46,473 nt of DNA from Fructobacillus sp. CRL 2054 (GCF_028764065.1 NZ_JACOFN010000013.1:1-46473), one strand, 5' to 3'; positions 16,220 through 24,302 are shown, counted from the first letter of the stretch. The notes: generated by a model not told the origin, from the sequence alone. Numbers and translations are program-made.

Positions 16220-16538
16220 TTTTACTCCAATTTTGCATCTGTCTACAAGTTACAAAACTTTTCGCACATATTCCGTATATATACCCCTATACCTATATAA
16301 AATATATATATATATATATATATTTACTTGTAACTTGTAGAAGAGTAGAAACTAGCCTTAGAACCGCAACGGTTTGAACCGTCTACAGAAAAGCTACAAA
16401 TTTTTTTTAAATTGTAGCTTTCCCATTCTAATGCGGTTTGTTTTCTACACTTTCTACAAGTTCAGTTGGTAATTAGTTTGTACTTTTAAGAATAACAAGA
16501 ATAGTTTTGTAGCTTTTTCGACCTTTTCTACAATTTAT
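16220..16538. other. Origin-like region with TTGTAG/CTACAA iterons
   Basis: No gene fits this 319-base AT-rich gap between the VapE gene and the small coiled-coil gene. It holds seven copies of the hexamer TTGTAG or its complement (16243, 16335, 16394, 16412, 16454, 16507, 16528). A 13-bp perfect inverted repeat (16243-16255 / 16328-16340) brackets a (TA)n tract (about 16301-16322). A further hairpin is at 16390-16421, and a 6-bp inverted repeat ACGGTT-TG-AACCGT lies near 16369. Iterons beside an AT-rich melt region next to primase and VapE genes suggest a replication origin; a regulatory region is the alternative. Confidence 0.55.
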
Positions 16539-17756
16539 CTACTGTTTCTGTAGACTGCTAAAAATCTCTTTCGCCTTAGTCGTATCAACGGTTTTAGCGT
16601 TGTCGTCGACCATTACACGAATTGACTTGCCGTTTCGTTTTGTAACCCGTTCTCGATAGCCCATTGACGATAAAACATCAACGATTTTCTTATTCAAGAA
16701 ACGTACCGAGTTACCTTCTAGCAAGTTCGGGTCGTTCGATGTTAAGAACTGCAAGACTTCCTTTTTCGTAAAGGACTCGTTTTGCAACTCAACGAACTTC
16801 CGAACTCGGTCGACAAAATCACCATCGCTTGATAGCTCTTCAATTGTTTCGGCCATCACTTCGCCAATTTGTCTATCAAACTTGCGTGATTCACCCATTA
16901 ACTCGTCCCAGTCGTATTCGTGGACTGCTTCGCCAATAATCTTTTCCGCTTCCAGTTCAGTGATAGAAGCTGGGTGTCGTTTTCGTTCGTTTTCATAGAC
17001 GATAATCGGCACGATACGACGATTACCAGTTAAGTCCTTAATGTAACTAAAATCGTTAGTCGTTCTTGCGATAACGAAACGCCTGCGGTGCGTCTGCGAT
17101 ACATAGCCATATGATGCACGAAATGTCAGCTTGGTTGATGAAACAAACTTCTTAAACTCAATCGCTGACTTACCAGATGAAACCAACATTTCATCATCGT
17201 TGACTAGTAAGCTGCCAGACATCACTTCCAGACTGTCTTTGTCACGGAACGACGTTATCTGATCCGTGTAATACTCACCACCGATTTTCTTCAAGAATTG
17301 GGTCTTACCAGTTCCTTGACGGCCGATAAAGTCTAACGTGTATTGCCAGTTGACTGTGGCCCCATAAGCACCTGCAACCATATACAGCAACATCAATCGA
17401 ATGGCCTCGTTAGCGTTTGGGTTTCCGAAGAAAACTGTTCCAAGCGTGTCTAATCGATGAACGCCATCCCACTTCTTCTCATAGCTATCAAAGCGCTTAG
17501 CTGGTTCGTTGAACTTCTCTTCAACAGCTATCATGTTGAGTGCTTCTCGAATCTTGTTAATCGAAAACGGCTTGTCGTACTTGCGTTCCAAGTGCATCTG
17601 TAAGGTTGAGAATAACGGGTCAGTGATTGGCCCCTCTTCAACCCAGATATTCTGGATAAGTTGTCGTTTCCGGTTAATCACTTTTCCGGAAAATTCATCC
17701 ATGGCGAAATCAAGACCAGTTTTCTTAATCAATTCTGCTATTTCAACTGATTTCAT
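16539..17756 (-). CDS. VapE-like replication ATPase
   Basis: 405 residues. Walker A GRQGTGKT (145-152), a Walker B-like LLVNDDEM, and later RRRFVIARTTND and LTGNRRIVPI, the pattern of virulence-associated E/D5-like phage ATPases. It should act as the replicative helicase, paired with the primase-polymerase just upstream, which overlaps it as TAATG. The C-terminal part after about 320 resembles a DNA-binding extension. It lies directly next to the origin-like region. Confidence 0.9.
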   Translation of the reverse strand: MKSVEIAELIKKTGLDFAMDEFSGKVINRKRQLIQNIWVEEGPITDPLFSTLQMHLERKYDKPFSINKIREALNMIAVEEKFNEPAKRFDSYEKKWDGVHRLDTLGTVFFGNPNANEAIRLMLLYMVAGAYGATVNWQYTLDFIGRQGTGKTQFLKKIGGEYYTDQITSFRDKDSLEVMSGSLLVNDDEMLVSSGKSAIEFKKFVSSTKLTFRASYGYVSQTHRRRFVIARTTNDFSYIKDLTGNRRIVPIIVYENERKRHPASITELEAEKIIGEAVHEYDWDELMGESRKFDRQIGEVMAETIEELSSDGDFVDRVRKFVELQNESFTKKEVLQFLTSNDPNLLEGNSVRFLNKKIVDVLSSMGYRERVTKRNGKSIRVMVDDNAKTVDTTKAKEIFSSLQKQ

Positions 17757-18460
17757 TAACTACTCCATTTCTGCCATGCGTAATCGACTTTCTTGGCTAA
17801 TTCTTCCTTTTTGTAAGTTGATGTAGGAGTCATGGCATCGGCCAGTAAGACCATGTGTAAGACCGTTTCTGGACTAACACCGGTCATTAGTAATAACCAG
17901 ATGTAATCCTTGATAGTATCATCGTGCGTGCCAACTTCTCCCCAACCGTTCTTAATTACATCAAACAATGGCTGATGCAAGAAATTGATTTCGCCATCAC
18001 TGCTCATCGTCTGCTTGTGTTCTGGTTCGGTGTTTTCAATAAAGGCTAACAACTCATCCCCTGCATCGGGTAGGTCGTCCAATTCTGGCAATTCGGAATG
18101 GATAACGACATAGTTATTTTTACTGGCCTTAATGTCCACATCGTGAACTAGTCCGATTTTTTGTGTCAGTGGTTCATCTGGCTGTTTGAAATAAGCGTGA
18201 TAACCACGTTTTGACTGTTCAATGTGACCACCGACAACTAATGGCGCTAGTTTTTCGTAGACGTCTTTATTATCGAAATCGACAGCGAACCAATCGTCAC
18301 CACCACAGACAATGGCAATGTCATAGTTTGGCTTCCAGTTTCGCAAGACCCACTTCTTGTCACACTCAACTGTTGCAAAAGGCAAAATTGGCTTTTTATC
18401 GACGACCGGTGTAATGCGATAGCCTTTATTTAAAACGTTAATTGCCTCTATTTTTTTCAT
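17756..18460 (-). CDS. Primase-polymerase (bifunctional DNA primase/polymerase domain)
   Basis: 234 residues. Prim-Pol signature: WFAVDFDN with Asp61 and Asp63 as metal ligands, then SKRGYHAYF with His88. The C-terminal region is a small helical domain. It should make primers for phage replication together with VapE. Both ends overlap neighbours as TAATG. Confidence 0.9.
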   Translation of the reverse strand: MKKIEAINVLNKGYRITPVVDKKPILPFATVECDKKWVLRNWKPNYDIAIVCGGDDWFAVDFDNKDVYEKLAPLVVGGHIEQSKRGYHAYFKQPDEPLTQKIGLVHDVDIKASKNNYVVIHSELPELDDLPDAGDELLAFIENTEPEHKQTMSSDGEINFLHQPLFDVIKNGWGEVGTHDDTIKDYIWLLLMTGVSPETVLHMVLLADAMTPTSTYKKEELAKKVDYAWQKWSS

Positions 18461-18936
18461 TAGTCAATTGGGTTCTTTTCGTGAGTGAAGTTGACGTTGA
18501 TACCCTCGGAACCGTCTTGCTTTTCGTAAGTGCGGTGGGTAACAGTTGAATAGAACTTCAAGTCAACGATTGGTAGTAATGCTTCGGACACTTTTTCATC
18601 CCCTTGCATGAAATCAGATTCGGTCAAGATACCGGCCATTTCAACCGCAACAATCAAGGCGTTCAAACGGTTCACATTGTTGACCAAACGACTTTCCTTA
18701 ACATCAACACCAGATGCGTCCTTTGTGTTGATTGAGAAAATCTCGCCACCTTGCTGGCCATCGTTCGTTTCGTAGTCAACTGAGAATGAGTGACCTTTCT
18801 TGAACGGATCAAAGCGAACATCAGTAATGGTCAATTCATAAGTTCCCTCCTTGACTGGTTCAAAGCCACCCTCCTTGATAACTGTTTCATTAGTCACTTG
18901 TGCGGCTTGCTTGAAAATATCATTATAGTTAGTCAT
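18460..18936 (-). CDS. DUF669 family phage replication protein
   Basis: 158 residues. The pattern EGGFEPVKEGTYELTITDV, then the GEIFSINTKD area and RLNALIVAVEM, fits DUF669, commonly found next to RecA-like ATPases in lactic phages and suspected to bind single-stranded DNA. GAGGAG precedes the ATG. Ends TAATG into the primase. Confidence 0.85.
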   Translation of the reverse strand: MTNYNDIFKQAAQVTNETVIKEGGFEPVKEGTYELTITDVRFDPFKKGHSFSVDYETNDGQQGGEIFSINTKDASGVDVKESRLVNNVNRLNALIVAVEMAGILTESDFMQGDEKVSEALLPIVDLKFYSTVTHRTYEKQDGSEGINVNFTHEKNPID

Positions 18937-18950
18937 TGGTTAATCTCCTC

Positions 18951-19643
18951 TTAATTCTTCTTTTCTGCTGCTTGCTTTAAAATTTCTTCACGTCGTTTAA
19001 GTGCTGCTTCCTTGCGTTCCTGTCCCTCACGTTCTGGGTCAGCAACATCTTTCAAGTGGTCTGGCAATTCGTCTTGTTTCCAGTAGCCACGATGCGCACG
19101 CCATTCGGCTGTGTGGTCTTTGTTGATAAAAATCTCCCCATCAATACGACCTTTTAGCCATGAGTAATTCTTCTCACGGGCATCGGACTTGATGTTCCCG
19201 TCTGCATCAATGGTTGTACGAGCGATGAAAACGGTAATCAACTTGCTATCATCAATGGCTGTTACCAACTTCTTAAATCGTCCGTTGAGCTTGGCCCAAC
19301 CGTTAAATGAGTTGGTCATGTCCGTAATCGACCCACCATTCGCCACACCGCGTTCAATACCGTCTAGCATATCTTCAATCGTGTCAACGACAATAGTCTT
19401 GTAACCTGCCTTAACGATTTCTGGGATGGCGTTAATCACATCTTGGTAATCGAATGCTCCACGTAGGTCTACACCATCGCGACCCTCCTTAATGGCGTTA
19501 CCGTCAAATGATAGGAAGAACGGTGTTGGAAACTTCCCGACAAAAGTTGTCTTACCTGCCATTGCTTCACCAGACACAATCATCTTAGTTGGCAATGGGC
19601 TTTTTAGTTGAATGTTGCCACTTGGCTTTTTAATCGTAATCAT
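18951..19643 (-). CDS. RecA-like phage ATPase (AAA_24-type nucleotide-binding protein)
   Basis: 230 residues. Walker A GEAMAGKT (25-32), a likely Walker B IVVDTIED near residue 85-92, and a Lys/Glu-rich tail. Such proteins in Sak4-like systems act in single-strand annealing or replication-linked recombination together with an SSB-like partner (here probably DUF669). GGATAATGA lies upstream of the ATG. Confidence 0.85.
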   Translation of the reverse strand: MITIKKPSGNIQLKSPLPTKMIVSGEAMAGKTTFVGKFPTPFFLSFDGNAIKEGRDGVDLRGAFDYQDVINAIPEIVKAGYKTIVVDTIEDMLDGIERGVANGGSITDMTNSFNGWAKLNGRFKKLVTAIDDSKLITVFIARTTIDADGNIKSDAREKNYSWLKGRIDGEIFINKDHTAEWRAHRGYWKQDELPDHLKDVADPEREGQERKEAALKRREEILKQAAEKKN

Positions 19644-19646
19644 TCA

Positions 19647-19859
19647 TTATCCTTTCTTTTGTGTTCGTGAAAAATGAAAATTCTTCAATTCATTCAGATT
19701 GAAATATTCTCTAATCAAAATAATTTCATCATCTGCATATTCAACGTTATGTTCAAAAATAAGTAATCCATTTTCGATTTCAAAGTTTTTCACGTTACTG
19801 ATATTTTTAACTTTCCCGTCAACAAACGTGGCGCTTAGGAATAATTTATTGTCACTCAT
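19647..19859 (-). CDS. Small phage protein, unknown
   Basis: 70 residues (MSDNKLFLSATFVDGK), beta-rich by pattern. Of two adjacent ATGs the second has better spacing to GGGAG. It overlaps the end of the preceding gene and stops three bases before the ATPase gene. No family recognised. Confidence 0.6.
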   Translation of the reverse strand: MSDNKLFLSATFVDGKVKNISNVKNFEIENGLLIFEHNVEYADDEIILIREYFNLNELKNFHFSRTQKKG

Positions 19860-20046
19860 CATCCGCTCCCAACTTCACTCTGATTAGCTCTGGGTACTCA
19901 TACGCTTTCTTCATCGCATGGAATAACTCGCTATCAATATCTGGGTTATATCCCGCCTTGAACATCTTGATTTGCAAAGCGTTTAGATCAACTGACTGCT
20001 CGACCATTCGTTTCTGGTCACGTGTTAAGTAAATGTAGTTAATCAT
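19852..20046 (-). CDS. Small phage protein, unknown
   Basis: 64 residues, starting MINYIYLTRDQKRMVEQ, helical. It overlaps both neighbours by 8 bases. Unknown family; coupling supports that it is translated. Confidence 0.6.
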   Translation of the reverse strand: MINYIYLTRDQKRMVEQSVDLNALQIKMFKAGYNPDIDSELFHAMKKAYEYPELIRVKLGADDE

Positions 20047-20788
20047 TTGTAATCACACCCCCGAAATAGCCAAACGCCCATTTGCTCCCATCATTCACGG
20101 CTGGAATGTTGTCTGGGTCGTTAATGTAGTTCACTGCCTGTTCAATCTCATCACCCATCTCATCGGCATAGCGCTTAATCTCATCACTATCCATTTTGTA
20201 ATCGTAGATGAATGGCTTGTCAGGGTTTTTTGCTACATATAATAGATGTGCTTCTTCCTTTTCAAAGATAAAAGCGTACCAAGCAATTTGTTTTTTATAC
20301 TCTTCTTGACGATTGTCCCTAAAATACTGATAATCATTTTCTCGGAAATGATTAAAGTCCATTGGCGCTACTGTTTTGAAATCGAATACTGCATTTTCAG
20401 TCAGCATATCCGCTCGACCAGTGGCAGTGAATTGAATACCGTTACCAGTTTCGCTTTCTTCATCGAAAGGTACTTCGTATTCTGCTTGACCAAATTGGCT
20501 AGCGTAGTCACGCAAGTGCTTCCCGATAATCTCGGCATCTTGATACTGCTTTTTTAGTTGGCCCTTGGTCTTGCCAGTTTTACTGATGAGTAAGTCCTTT
20601 TCTTCATCAGACAGACCTGTTAATAAGTCCATCCCCTCGGCTACGTTGTGAACAAGAGTCCCGAATAGGACAGCATCCTTACTTCCCTCCCACCAGTCGA
20701 TTTGACCGATGTAGTCTTGATAGGCTCGCAATGGGTTTTTGCTAAACTTGAACGCCCGAGTTGGTGACATGTGTATTTGGTCAGTCAT
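20039..20788 (-). CDS. PD-(D/E)XK nuclease-like protein (DUF3799-like)
   Basis: 249 residues. Features: FGTLVHNVAEG (42-52), then GRADML (124-129) and VFDFKTV (134-140), the D...DxK core of PD-(D/E)XK nucleases, with an EYKKQIAWYAFIF motif further on. Similar to DUF3799/exonuclease VIII-like phage proteins used in recombination. It lies in the same operon as the RecA-like ATPase, so a recombination pair is likely. Confidence 0.82.
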   Translation of the reverse strand: MTDQIHMSPTRAFKFSKNPLRAYQDYIGQIDWWEGSKDAVLFGTLVHNVAEGMDLLTGLSDEEKDLLISKTGKTKGQLKKQYQDAEIIGKHLRDYASQFGQAEYEVPFDEESETGNGIQFTATGRADMLTENAVFDFKTVAPMDFNHFRENDYQYFRDNRQEEYKKQIAWYAFIFEKEEAHLLYVAKNPDKPFIYDYKMDSDEIKRYADEMGDEIEQAVNYINDPDNIPAVNDGSKWAFGYFGGVITND

Positions 20789-21194
20789 TGTCTACCTCTT
20801 CCTTACGGAACTTATGTGGGTTATAACCTGCCAGATATACTTCTTTTTCAGTCAATGGTGCTTTTTGATTTTCACCGTAAAAGTCACCTGAACAAGATGT
20901 TGTGATAATTCCGTATTTATTAGTTAAATACCAACTTTCACCATCATCATCTAATTGCTTGTACCACCAATAAAATTTTTTGTCTTTCTTTATATATTCT
21001 TCGTATGCCCAACTCCTAGTCAGCGGGTTAGCTATTGCAAGAATCTTTTGCCAGTCGCGTGAGAATAGATAGTTTCCATATAATCTGGCTTTGAAATTGC
21101 AGACGGTTTCAACGTCTATCAAACCATTTCCGGTTTCTTCATTTGCTTTTTCAAAGGCGTCGATAATTTCAAAAAAATCTTTTTCACTTATCAT
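20781..21194 (-). CDS. DUF1642-like phage protein, tandem copy B
   Basis: 137 residues. The second half, from ILAIANPLTRSWAYEEY through the Trp/Tyr-rich stretch to LTEKEVYLAGYNPHKF, is clearly homologous to the same part of the preceding gene product, while the N-terminal 50 residues differ. The C-terminal LTEKEV...GYNP pattern recalls DUF1642 proteins of lactic phages. Its start overlaps the end of its sister. Function unknown. Confidence 0.7.
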   Translation of the reverse strand: MISEKDFFEIIDAFEKANEETGNGLIDVETVCNFKARLYGNYLFSRDWQKILAIANPLTRSWAYEEYIKKDKKFYWWYKQLDDDGESWYLTNKYGIITTSCSGDFYGENQKAPLTEKEVYLAGYNPHKFRKEEVDND

Positions 21195-21597
21195 TGTCTA
21201 CCTCGATGCGTTCAAACATATCTGGGTTATACCCTGCATCAATCACTTCTTTTTCAGTGAAAGGACTACCAAATATTGTGCAATTAAGAGCTATTACACC
21301 AAAATTATTAGACAATCGATACTCATCCCCATCACTGTCTTGCTTTTTATATTTCCACTTGTATATCTTTTCTTTCTCAACAAATTGTTCATGCGCCCAT
21401 TCACAGGTAAGTGGATTAGCAACAGCCATAGCCAATCTGTTGCTTATTTTTTCTATTTCATCAATAGATAAATCTTCGTTGATATAGCTTTTGAATTTAC
21501 TTTCGAGTTTCCATCCTTTTTCAGTGATATTTTTATAGTTCGAAAAAGTAAAACTTTCAATAATAGACTGGTATTGTTCTTCTGTAATTTTTTCCAT
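21184..21597 (-). CDS. DUF1642-like phage protein, tandem copy A
   Basis: 137 residues. Shares with copy B the blocks VANPLTCEWAHEQFVEKEK, DGDEYRLSNNFGVI and FTEKEVIDAGYNPDMF. Both genes end in VDND, encoded by a stretch that also serves as ribosome site (GAGGTAGACA) and start of the next gene. The N-terminal half is unrelated to that of copy B. ATG directly follows the helicase-side TAG with GAGG upstream. Confidence 0.7.
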   Translation of the reverse strand: MEKITEEQYQSIIESFTFSNYKNITEKGWKLESKFKSYINEDLSIDEIEKISNRLAMAVANPLTCEWAHEQFVEKEKIYKWKYKKQDSDGDEYRLSNNFGVIALNCTIFGSPFTEKEVIDAGYNPDMFERIEVDNDK

Positions 21598-22755
21598 CTA
21601 ATCCTCAAACCTTTCTTCATTAAAATCTTGCTTAGCCATTAGCGATGCTAGAATGGCATCATCAATTGTTCTGTTGACTACTAAGTAATCACGGGTCACT
21701 TTGCTGTCTTGTCCAATTCGGTAGTTACGATATTTAGACTGGTCAAAGTCGATGAAACTGTCTGGCAAGGACCACCAAATGGCGTGCTTGTAGTCGTTCA
21801 AAGTCATCCCTGAACCAGCCGACATCTGGATGAGAATAAAGTCGCCAGTCGCGTTAAATTCTGACCCGTTGACATGTCCAACATCGTAGTCTTTCAACGC
21901 CTCGTCCAGTAGTTCCAGTTCAACGTTATAGGTGTAGAAGATAATTGTTTTATCTTGCGCGTATTCTTCCTTTACACTGTCCAGCCATTCGACCTTGGCT
22001 TTGTTATTCTGGTTCTGTCGTTGATAAACACGGCGAGCAGACGGATTAGGGAAGATAATCTTGTCGTCCTTTTTGTAAGACATTTTCGTCTTGCGATAAT
22101 CTCGGTCTGGCTCAAATGTAACTGTGTTTTCAACTACTGGTGGCAGTTCGGCTATATCGTCCAATGTGACCACATCAGATGAGATGGTCTTAAACCACTT
22201 CCCCAATTGCTCGGTATTCTTACCAACTTTCCAGATAGGAAATTTTGACCAGTAAGGTGTTTCGGCTATCTTGTACAAGTCCTTAAATTGTTTCTTGTTC
22301 TTGACGTGTCCGAAGTACAAGGCGTACATTTCGAAATCATCCCATTTACCATTGCTAGGTGTTCCAGACAAGAACACAAATCCTGTACAACACTTGAGTA
22401 GTGTAAGTAATTTCTTTGATCGTGCCGAAGTGTTCTTAAACTTGTGAGCTTCATCGACAATCAAAACCTTACCGACAACATCGGCATTGTTTAACTTCTT
22501 CACTCCGTCTGTGGTAATCACTTGCAGACCGTTTTTAAAGCCAACTAAGTCCGCATCTTTTTTCCACGACTTCGATTTAACAACCTGCCGTGGCGCTATA
22601 ACTATCACATCTGATAATGGGAAGTGTTTCATAACGTGGCTAAGACCAACAACGGTTTTTCCAGTTCCCATTTTCATAACGTAATAGTAATTAGGTTTTG
22701 ACTTAGCAACCTGCTTGGCTTGTGCATCGTAAAGGCTAAAATAGCTGTTCGACAT
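21598..22755 (-). CDS. SF2 (DEAD/SNF2-like) helicase
   Basis: 385 residues. Walker A MKMGTGKT (27-34), DEAH box (101-104), SGTP near 130-135 (motif III), and late helicase motifs around IQMSAGSGMTLNDY and YRNYRIGQDSKVTRDY (motif VI). It should remodel DNA at replication or recombination. The ATG lies inside the VRR-NUC gene end, with GGAGG upstream. Confidence 0.92.
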   Translation of the reverse strand: MSNSYFSLYDAQAKQVAKSKPNYYYVMKMGTGKTVVGLSHVMKHFPLSDVIVIAPRQVVKSKSWKKDADLVGFKNGLQVITTDGVKKLNNADVVGKVLIVDEAHKFKNTSARSKKLLTLLKCCTGFVFLSGTPSNGKWDDFEMYALYFGHVKNKKQFKDLYKIAETPYWSKFPIWKVGKNTEQLGKWFKTISSDVVTLDDIAELPPVVENTVTFEPDRDYRKTKMSYKKDDKIIFPNPSARRVYQRQNQNNKAKVEWLDSVKEEYAQDKTIIFYTYNVELELLDEALKDYDVGHVNGSEFNATGDFILIQMSAGSGMTLNDYKHAIWWSLPDSFIDFDQSKYRNYRIGQDSKVTRDYLVVNRTIDDAILASLMAKQDFNEERFED

Positions 22756-23035
22756 CTGTCATAACCTCCAAAAATTTGGTCATGCTGTCAATCACTTCCC
22801 ATCGGCCACCGTTGCGTTTAATTTGATTACCAACCGCTTTCTGCTCGACCGAAACTGTTCCCTTACCGTCTGGCCTTTTAATCTCCAGCCCTAAGAATCG
22901 GCCGTGCTTATCAATCGTGATAATGTCTGGCGTGCCAATGTCAGTACCCGGCCCTGCTTGGGTCTTGTTGATAAAATGGTCATTCTGGCGTAGATAAGCC
23001 GTGATTTGTGACTGTAAACGTTGTTCAGGCTTCAT
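22736..23035 (-). CDS. VRR-NUC domain nuclease
   Basis: 99 residues from ATG at 23033-23035 (MKPEQRLQSQ), preceded by GGAGG; the longer frame starts without one. Core motifs GTPDIITID (34-42) and GLEIKR (49-54) supply the D...ExK metal site. Likely a Holliday junction or flap resolving nuclease acting with the adjacent SF2 helicase, a common phage pair. Confidence 0.9.
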   Translation of the reverse strand: MKPEQRLQSQITAYLRQNDHFINKTQAGPGTDIGTPDIITIDKHGRFLGLEIKRPDGKGTVSVEQKAVGNQIKRNGGRWEVIDSMTKFLEVMTDVEQLF

Positions 23036-23108
23036 CGAACGCCTCCAATGTGTAGCTATCTGCCACACTTCCGTTGTCTAAAATCTGACTTAAATGTTGA
23101 TACTCCAT
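23025..23108 (-). CDS. 27-residue phage peptide
   Basis: MEYQHLSQILDNGSV, ending AFDEA. ATG at 23106-23108 follows GGGAGG at good spacing, and it overlaps both the HTH gene end and the VRR-NUC start. It may be a translated coupler rather than a functional protein. Confidence 0.35.
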   Translation of the reverse strand: MEYQHLSQILDNGSVADSYTLEAFDEA

Positions 23109-23308
23109 GGATTCCTCCCAACCAAGTCGTCCAGTGACACTTGAAAATAATCCGCAAAATCAATTAGCGTGTAATAATTCGGAAGTGATATGCCGGCCTC
23201 AATGTTCCCGATAGTGCCTTGTGACAAGTTAGAATGATGAGCCATTTGACGCTGGGTCACGCCCTCTTTTTCACGTAACGCTTTAATGCGCTTACCAATT
23301 TCACTCAT
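23090..23308 (-). CDS. XRE-family helix-turn-helix protein
   Basis: 72 residues from ATG at 23306-23308 (MSEIGKRIKALRE), chosen for spacing to GGGGG; the open frame extends further without a start signal. Classical XRE helix-turn-helix: VTQRQMAHHSNLSQGTIGNIEAG, then PNYYTLIDFADYF and VSLDDLVGR. It is inside the early operon, away from the switch, so it may regulate a later step rather than being Cro or CI. Confidence 0.85.
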   Translation of the reverse strand: MSEIGKRIKALREKEGVTQRQMAHHSNLSQGTIGNIEAGISLPNYYTLIDFADYFQVSLDDLVGRNPWSINI

Positions 23309-23402
23309 CTTCATCCCCCACACAGCACTCATCGATGTATCCAATACCTTTGGCATTCAACTCGTCCTGTTCCGTTACCATGTGATTTTCAATATCTGGC
23401 AT
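23301..23402 (-). CDS. 33-residue acidic phage peptide
   Basis: MPDIENHMVTEQDELNAKG, ending CCVGDEDE. ATG at 23400-23402 overlaps the preceding stop as TAATG; GGGGATG lies upstream. Overlaps the XRE gene start. Short, so moderate support only. Confidence 0.4.
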   Translation of the reverse strand: MPDIENHMVTEQDELNAKGIGYIDECCVGDEDE

Positions 23403-23593
23403 TACGCATCCCCTTTCAATTTGTCGGTCGCATCGAACACTCTGATTTCTTCCAGATGCGCACGATAATATGGCTTTAGACGACCGTCTGCTTTAGCATC
23501 TTCAAACTGCTTGAACAGGTTGTCTTTGTCGTCCGCCACGAACGTGTCCATAACGACACCTTCCATGGTTATCGTTAATAATCGGTAATACAT
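23402..23593 (-). CDS. Small phage protein, unknown
   Basis: 63 residues, starting MYYRLLTITMEGVVMDTF. It has a very good AAAGGGAG ribosome site. Middle is charged and helical (DKDNLFKQFEDAKADGR). Unknown family. The candidate antisense RNA promoter lies just upstream of its ribosome site on the opposite strand. Confidence 0.6.
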   Translation of the reverse strand: MYYRLLTITMEGVVMDTFVADDKDNLFKQFEDAKADGRLKPYYRAHLEEIRVFDATDKLKGDA

Positions 23594-23610
23594 GTTCTTG
23601 CTCCCTTTCG

Positions 23611-23688
23611 TGTTAGAATGGAAACATAAATATTTGTAGTGGAATATTTATGCCCTAGCTCACTTTGCGAAGTGGGCTTTTTCTTTTT
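23611..23688 (+). ncRNA. Candidate antisense small RNA with two hairpins
   Basis: On the plus strand, an extended -10 (TGTTAGAAT, 23611-23619) would start RNA near 23625. The RNA would begin with a perfect 10-bp hairpin (CATAAATATT at 23625-23634 / AATATTTATG at 23643-23652, loop containing TTGTAG or TGTAGTGG). After CCCT comes a 9-bp hairpin with TGCG loop (23657-23678) and TTTTCTTTTT, a strong intrinsic terminator. All neighbouring genes run on the other strand, so this terminator serves no plus-strand gene. The RNA would be about 64 nt. No -35 match is visible. Confidence 0.5.
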
Positions 23689-23848
23689 GCAACAATTCGT
23701 GCAAATCGTTATTCATCGCATCACACTTTACATCGTTGTAGGTCCAAGATGGCTTGAGCGCTTTTTTGATGAAAATAACTAGTCCAATAGTTGCTGCGAT
23801 CAAACACGTTCCAACTACTAAATAATTACTAATCATGATGTCGTTCAT
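23660..23848 (-). CDS. Small phage protein with one membrane segment
   Basis: 62 residues. Membrane segment at about 8-27 (LVVGTCLIAATIGLVIFI), then a basic and helical tail ending KEKAHFAK. AAAGGA precedes the ATG. The last codons coincide with the terminator hairpin of the candidate antisense RNA on the other strand. Unknown function. Confidence 0.6.
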   Translation of the reverse strand: MNDIMISNYLVVGTCLIAATIGLVIFIKKALKPSWTYNDVKCDAMNNDLHELLQKEKAHFAK

Positions 23849-23861
23849 TTACTTGTCCTTT

Positions 23862-24068
23862 CTATGCGTACTTATTGGCCTTTTTAAAGAAGTAATTATG
23901 CAAAGCTAACCCGTCCCATAACGGGTGGGTCTTACTATCCATAATCGGCTTTGGAAAATCTCGTCTGCTTTTGAAATGTCGTCTAAATGTGGCATACGAC
24001 TTGATTTCCAAAGTTTTCATTATTTCGGCCTGCGTGTAGTGCTTGGTGATGTCGAATTTGCGATTCAT
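23862..24068 (-). CDS. Excisionase/DUF771-like small DNA-binding protein
   Basis: 68 residues from ATG at 24066-24068 with AAGGAG upstream; a GTG two codons earlier is less well placed. TQAEIMKTLEIKSYATFRRHF looks like a winged helix or MerR-like helix-turn-helix as in DUF771/Xis-type proteins, then RRDFPKPIMDSKTHPLWDG. Second gene of the leftward operon after the Cro-like gene. Could be excisionase or a regulator. Confidence 0.6.
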   Translation of the reverse strand: MNRKFDITKHYTQAEIMKTLEIKSYATFRRHFKSRRDFPKPIMDSKTHPLWDGLALHNYFFKKANKYA

Positions 24069-24077
24069 AATCACTCC

Positions 24078-24302
24078 TTAAAACCAAATTTCACCGTGGT
24101 ATCCGGTAAAATCAAACAACTTTTTCAGATGCTCGCGAGCTGCAGGGCCACTTGCCGCACCAGACAATAATTGACGAACATAAGTAGTTGAACGGCCAAT
24201 TACTGGCGCTAGCATATCCGGCTTCATACCTTTTTGTTTTAGGTAGAATTGAAACTTGAATCGTGCTTCTTCCAAAACTGTCTTTGCTTCTTGAACAGAC
24301 AT
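24078..24302 (-). CDS. Cro-like helix-turn-helix regulator
   Basis: 74 residues from ATG at 24300-24302, with AAAGGAG upstream; the longer open frame has no signal and runs through the operator. LAPVIGRSTTYVRQLLSG forms a helix-turn-helix. First gene of the leftward lytic operon, divergent from the repressor, so it takes the Cro position. Confidence 0.75.
   Translation of the reverse strand: MSVQEAKTVLEEARFKFQFYLKQKGMKPDMLAPVIGRSTTYVRQLLSGAASGPAAREHLKKLFDFTGYHGEIWF

Noticed and set aside
16301-16322. TA run as a simple sequence repeat of its own interest
   Set aside because: More sensibly read as the melting part of the origin-like region.
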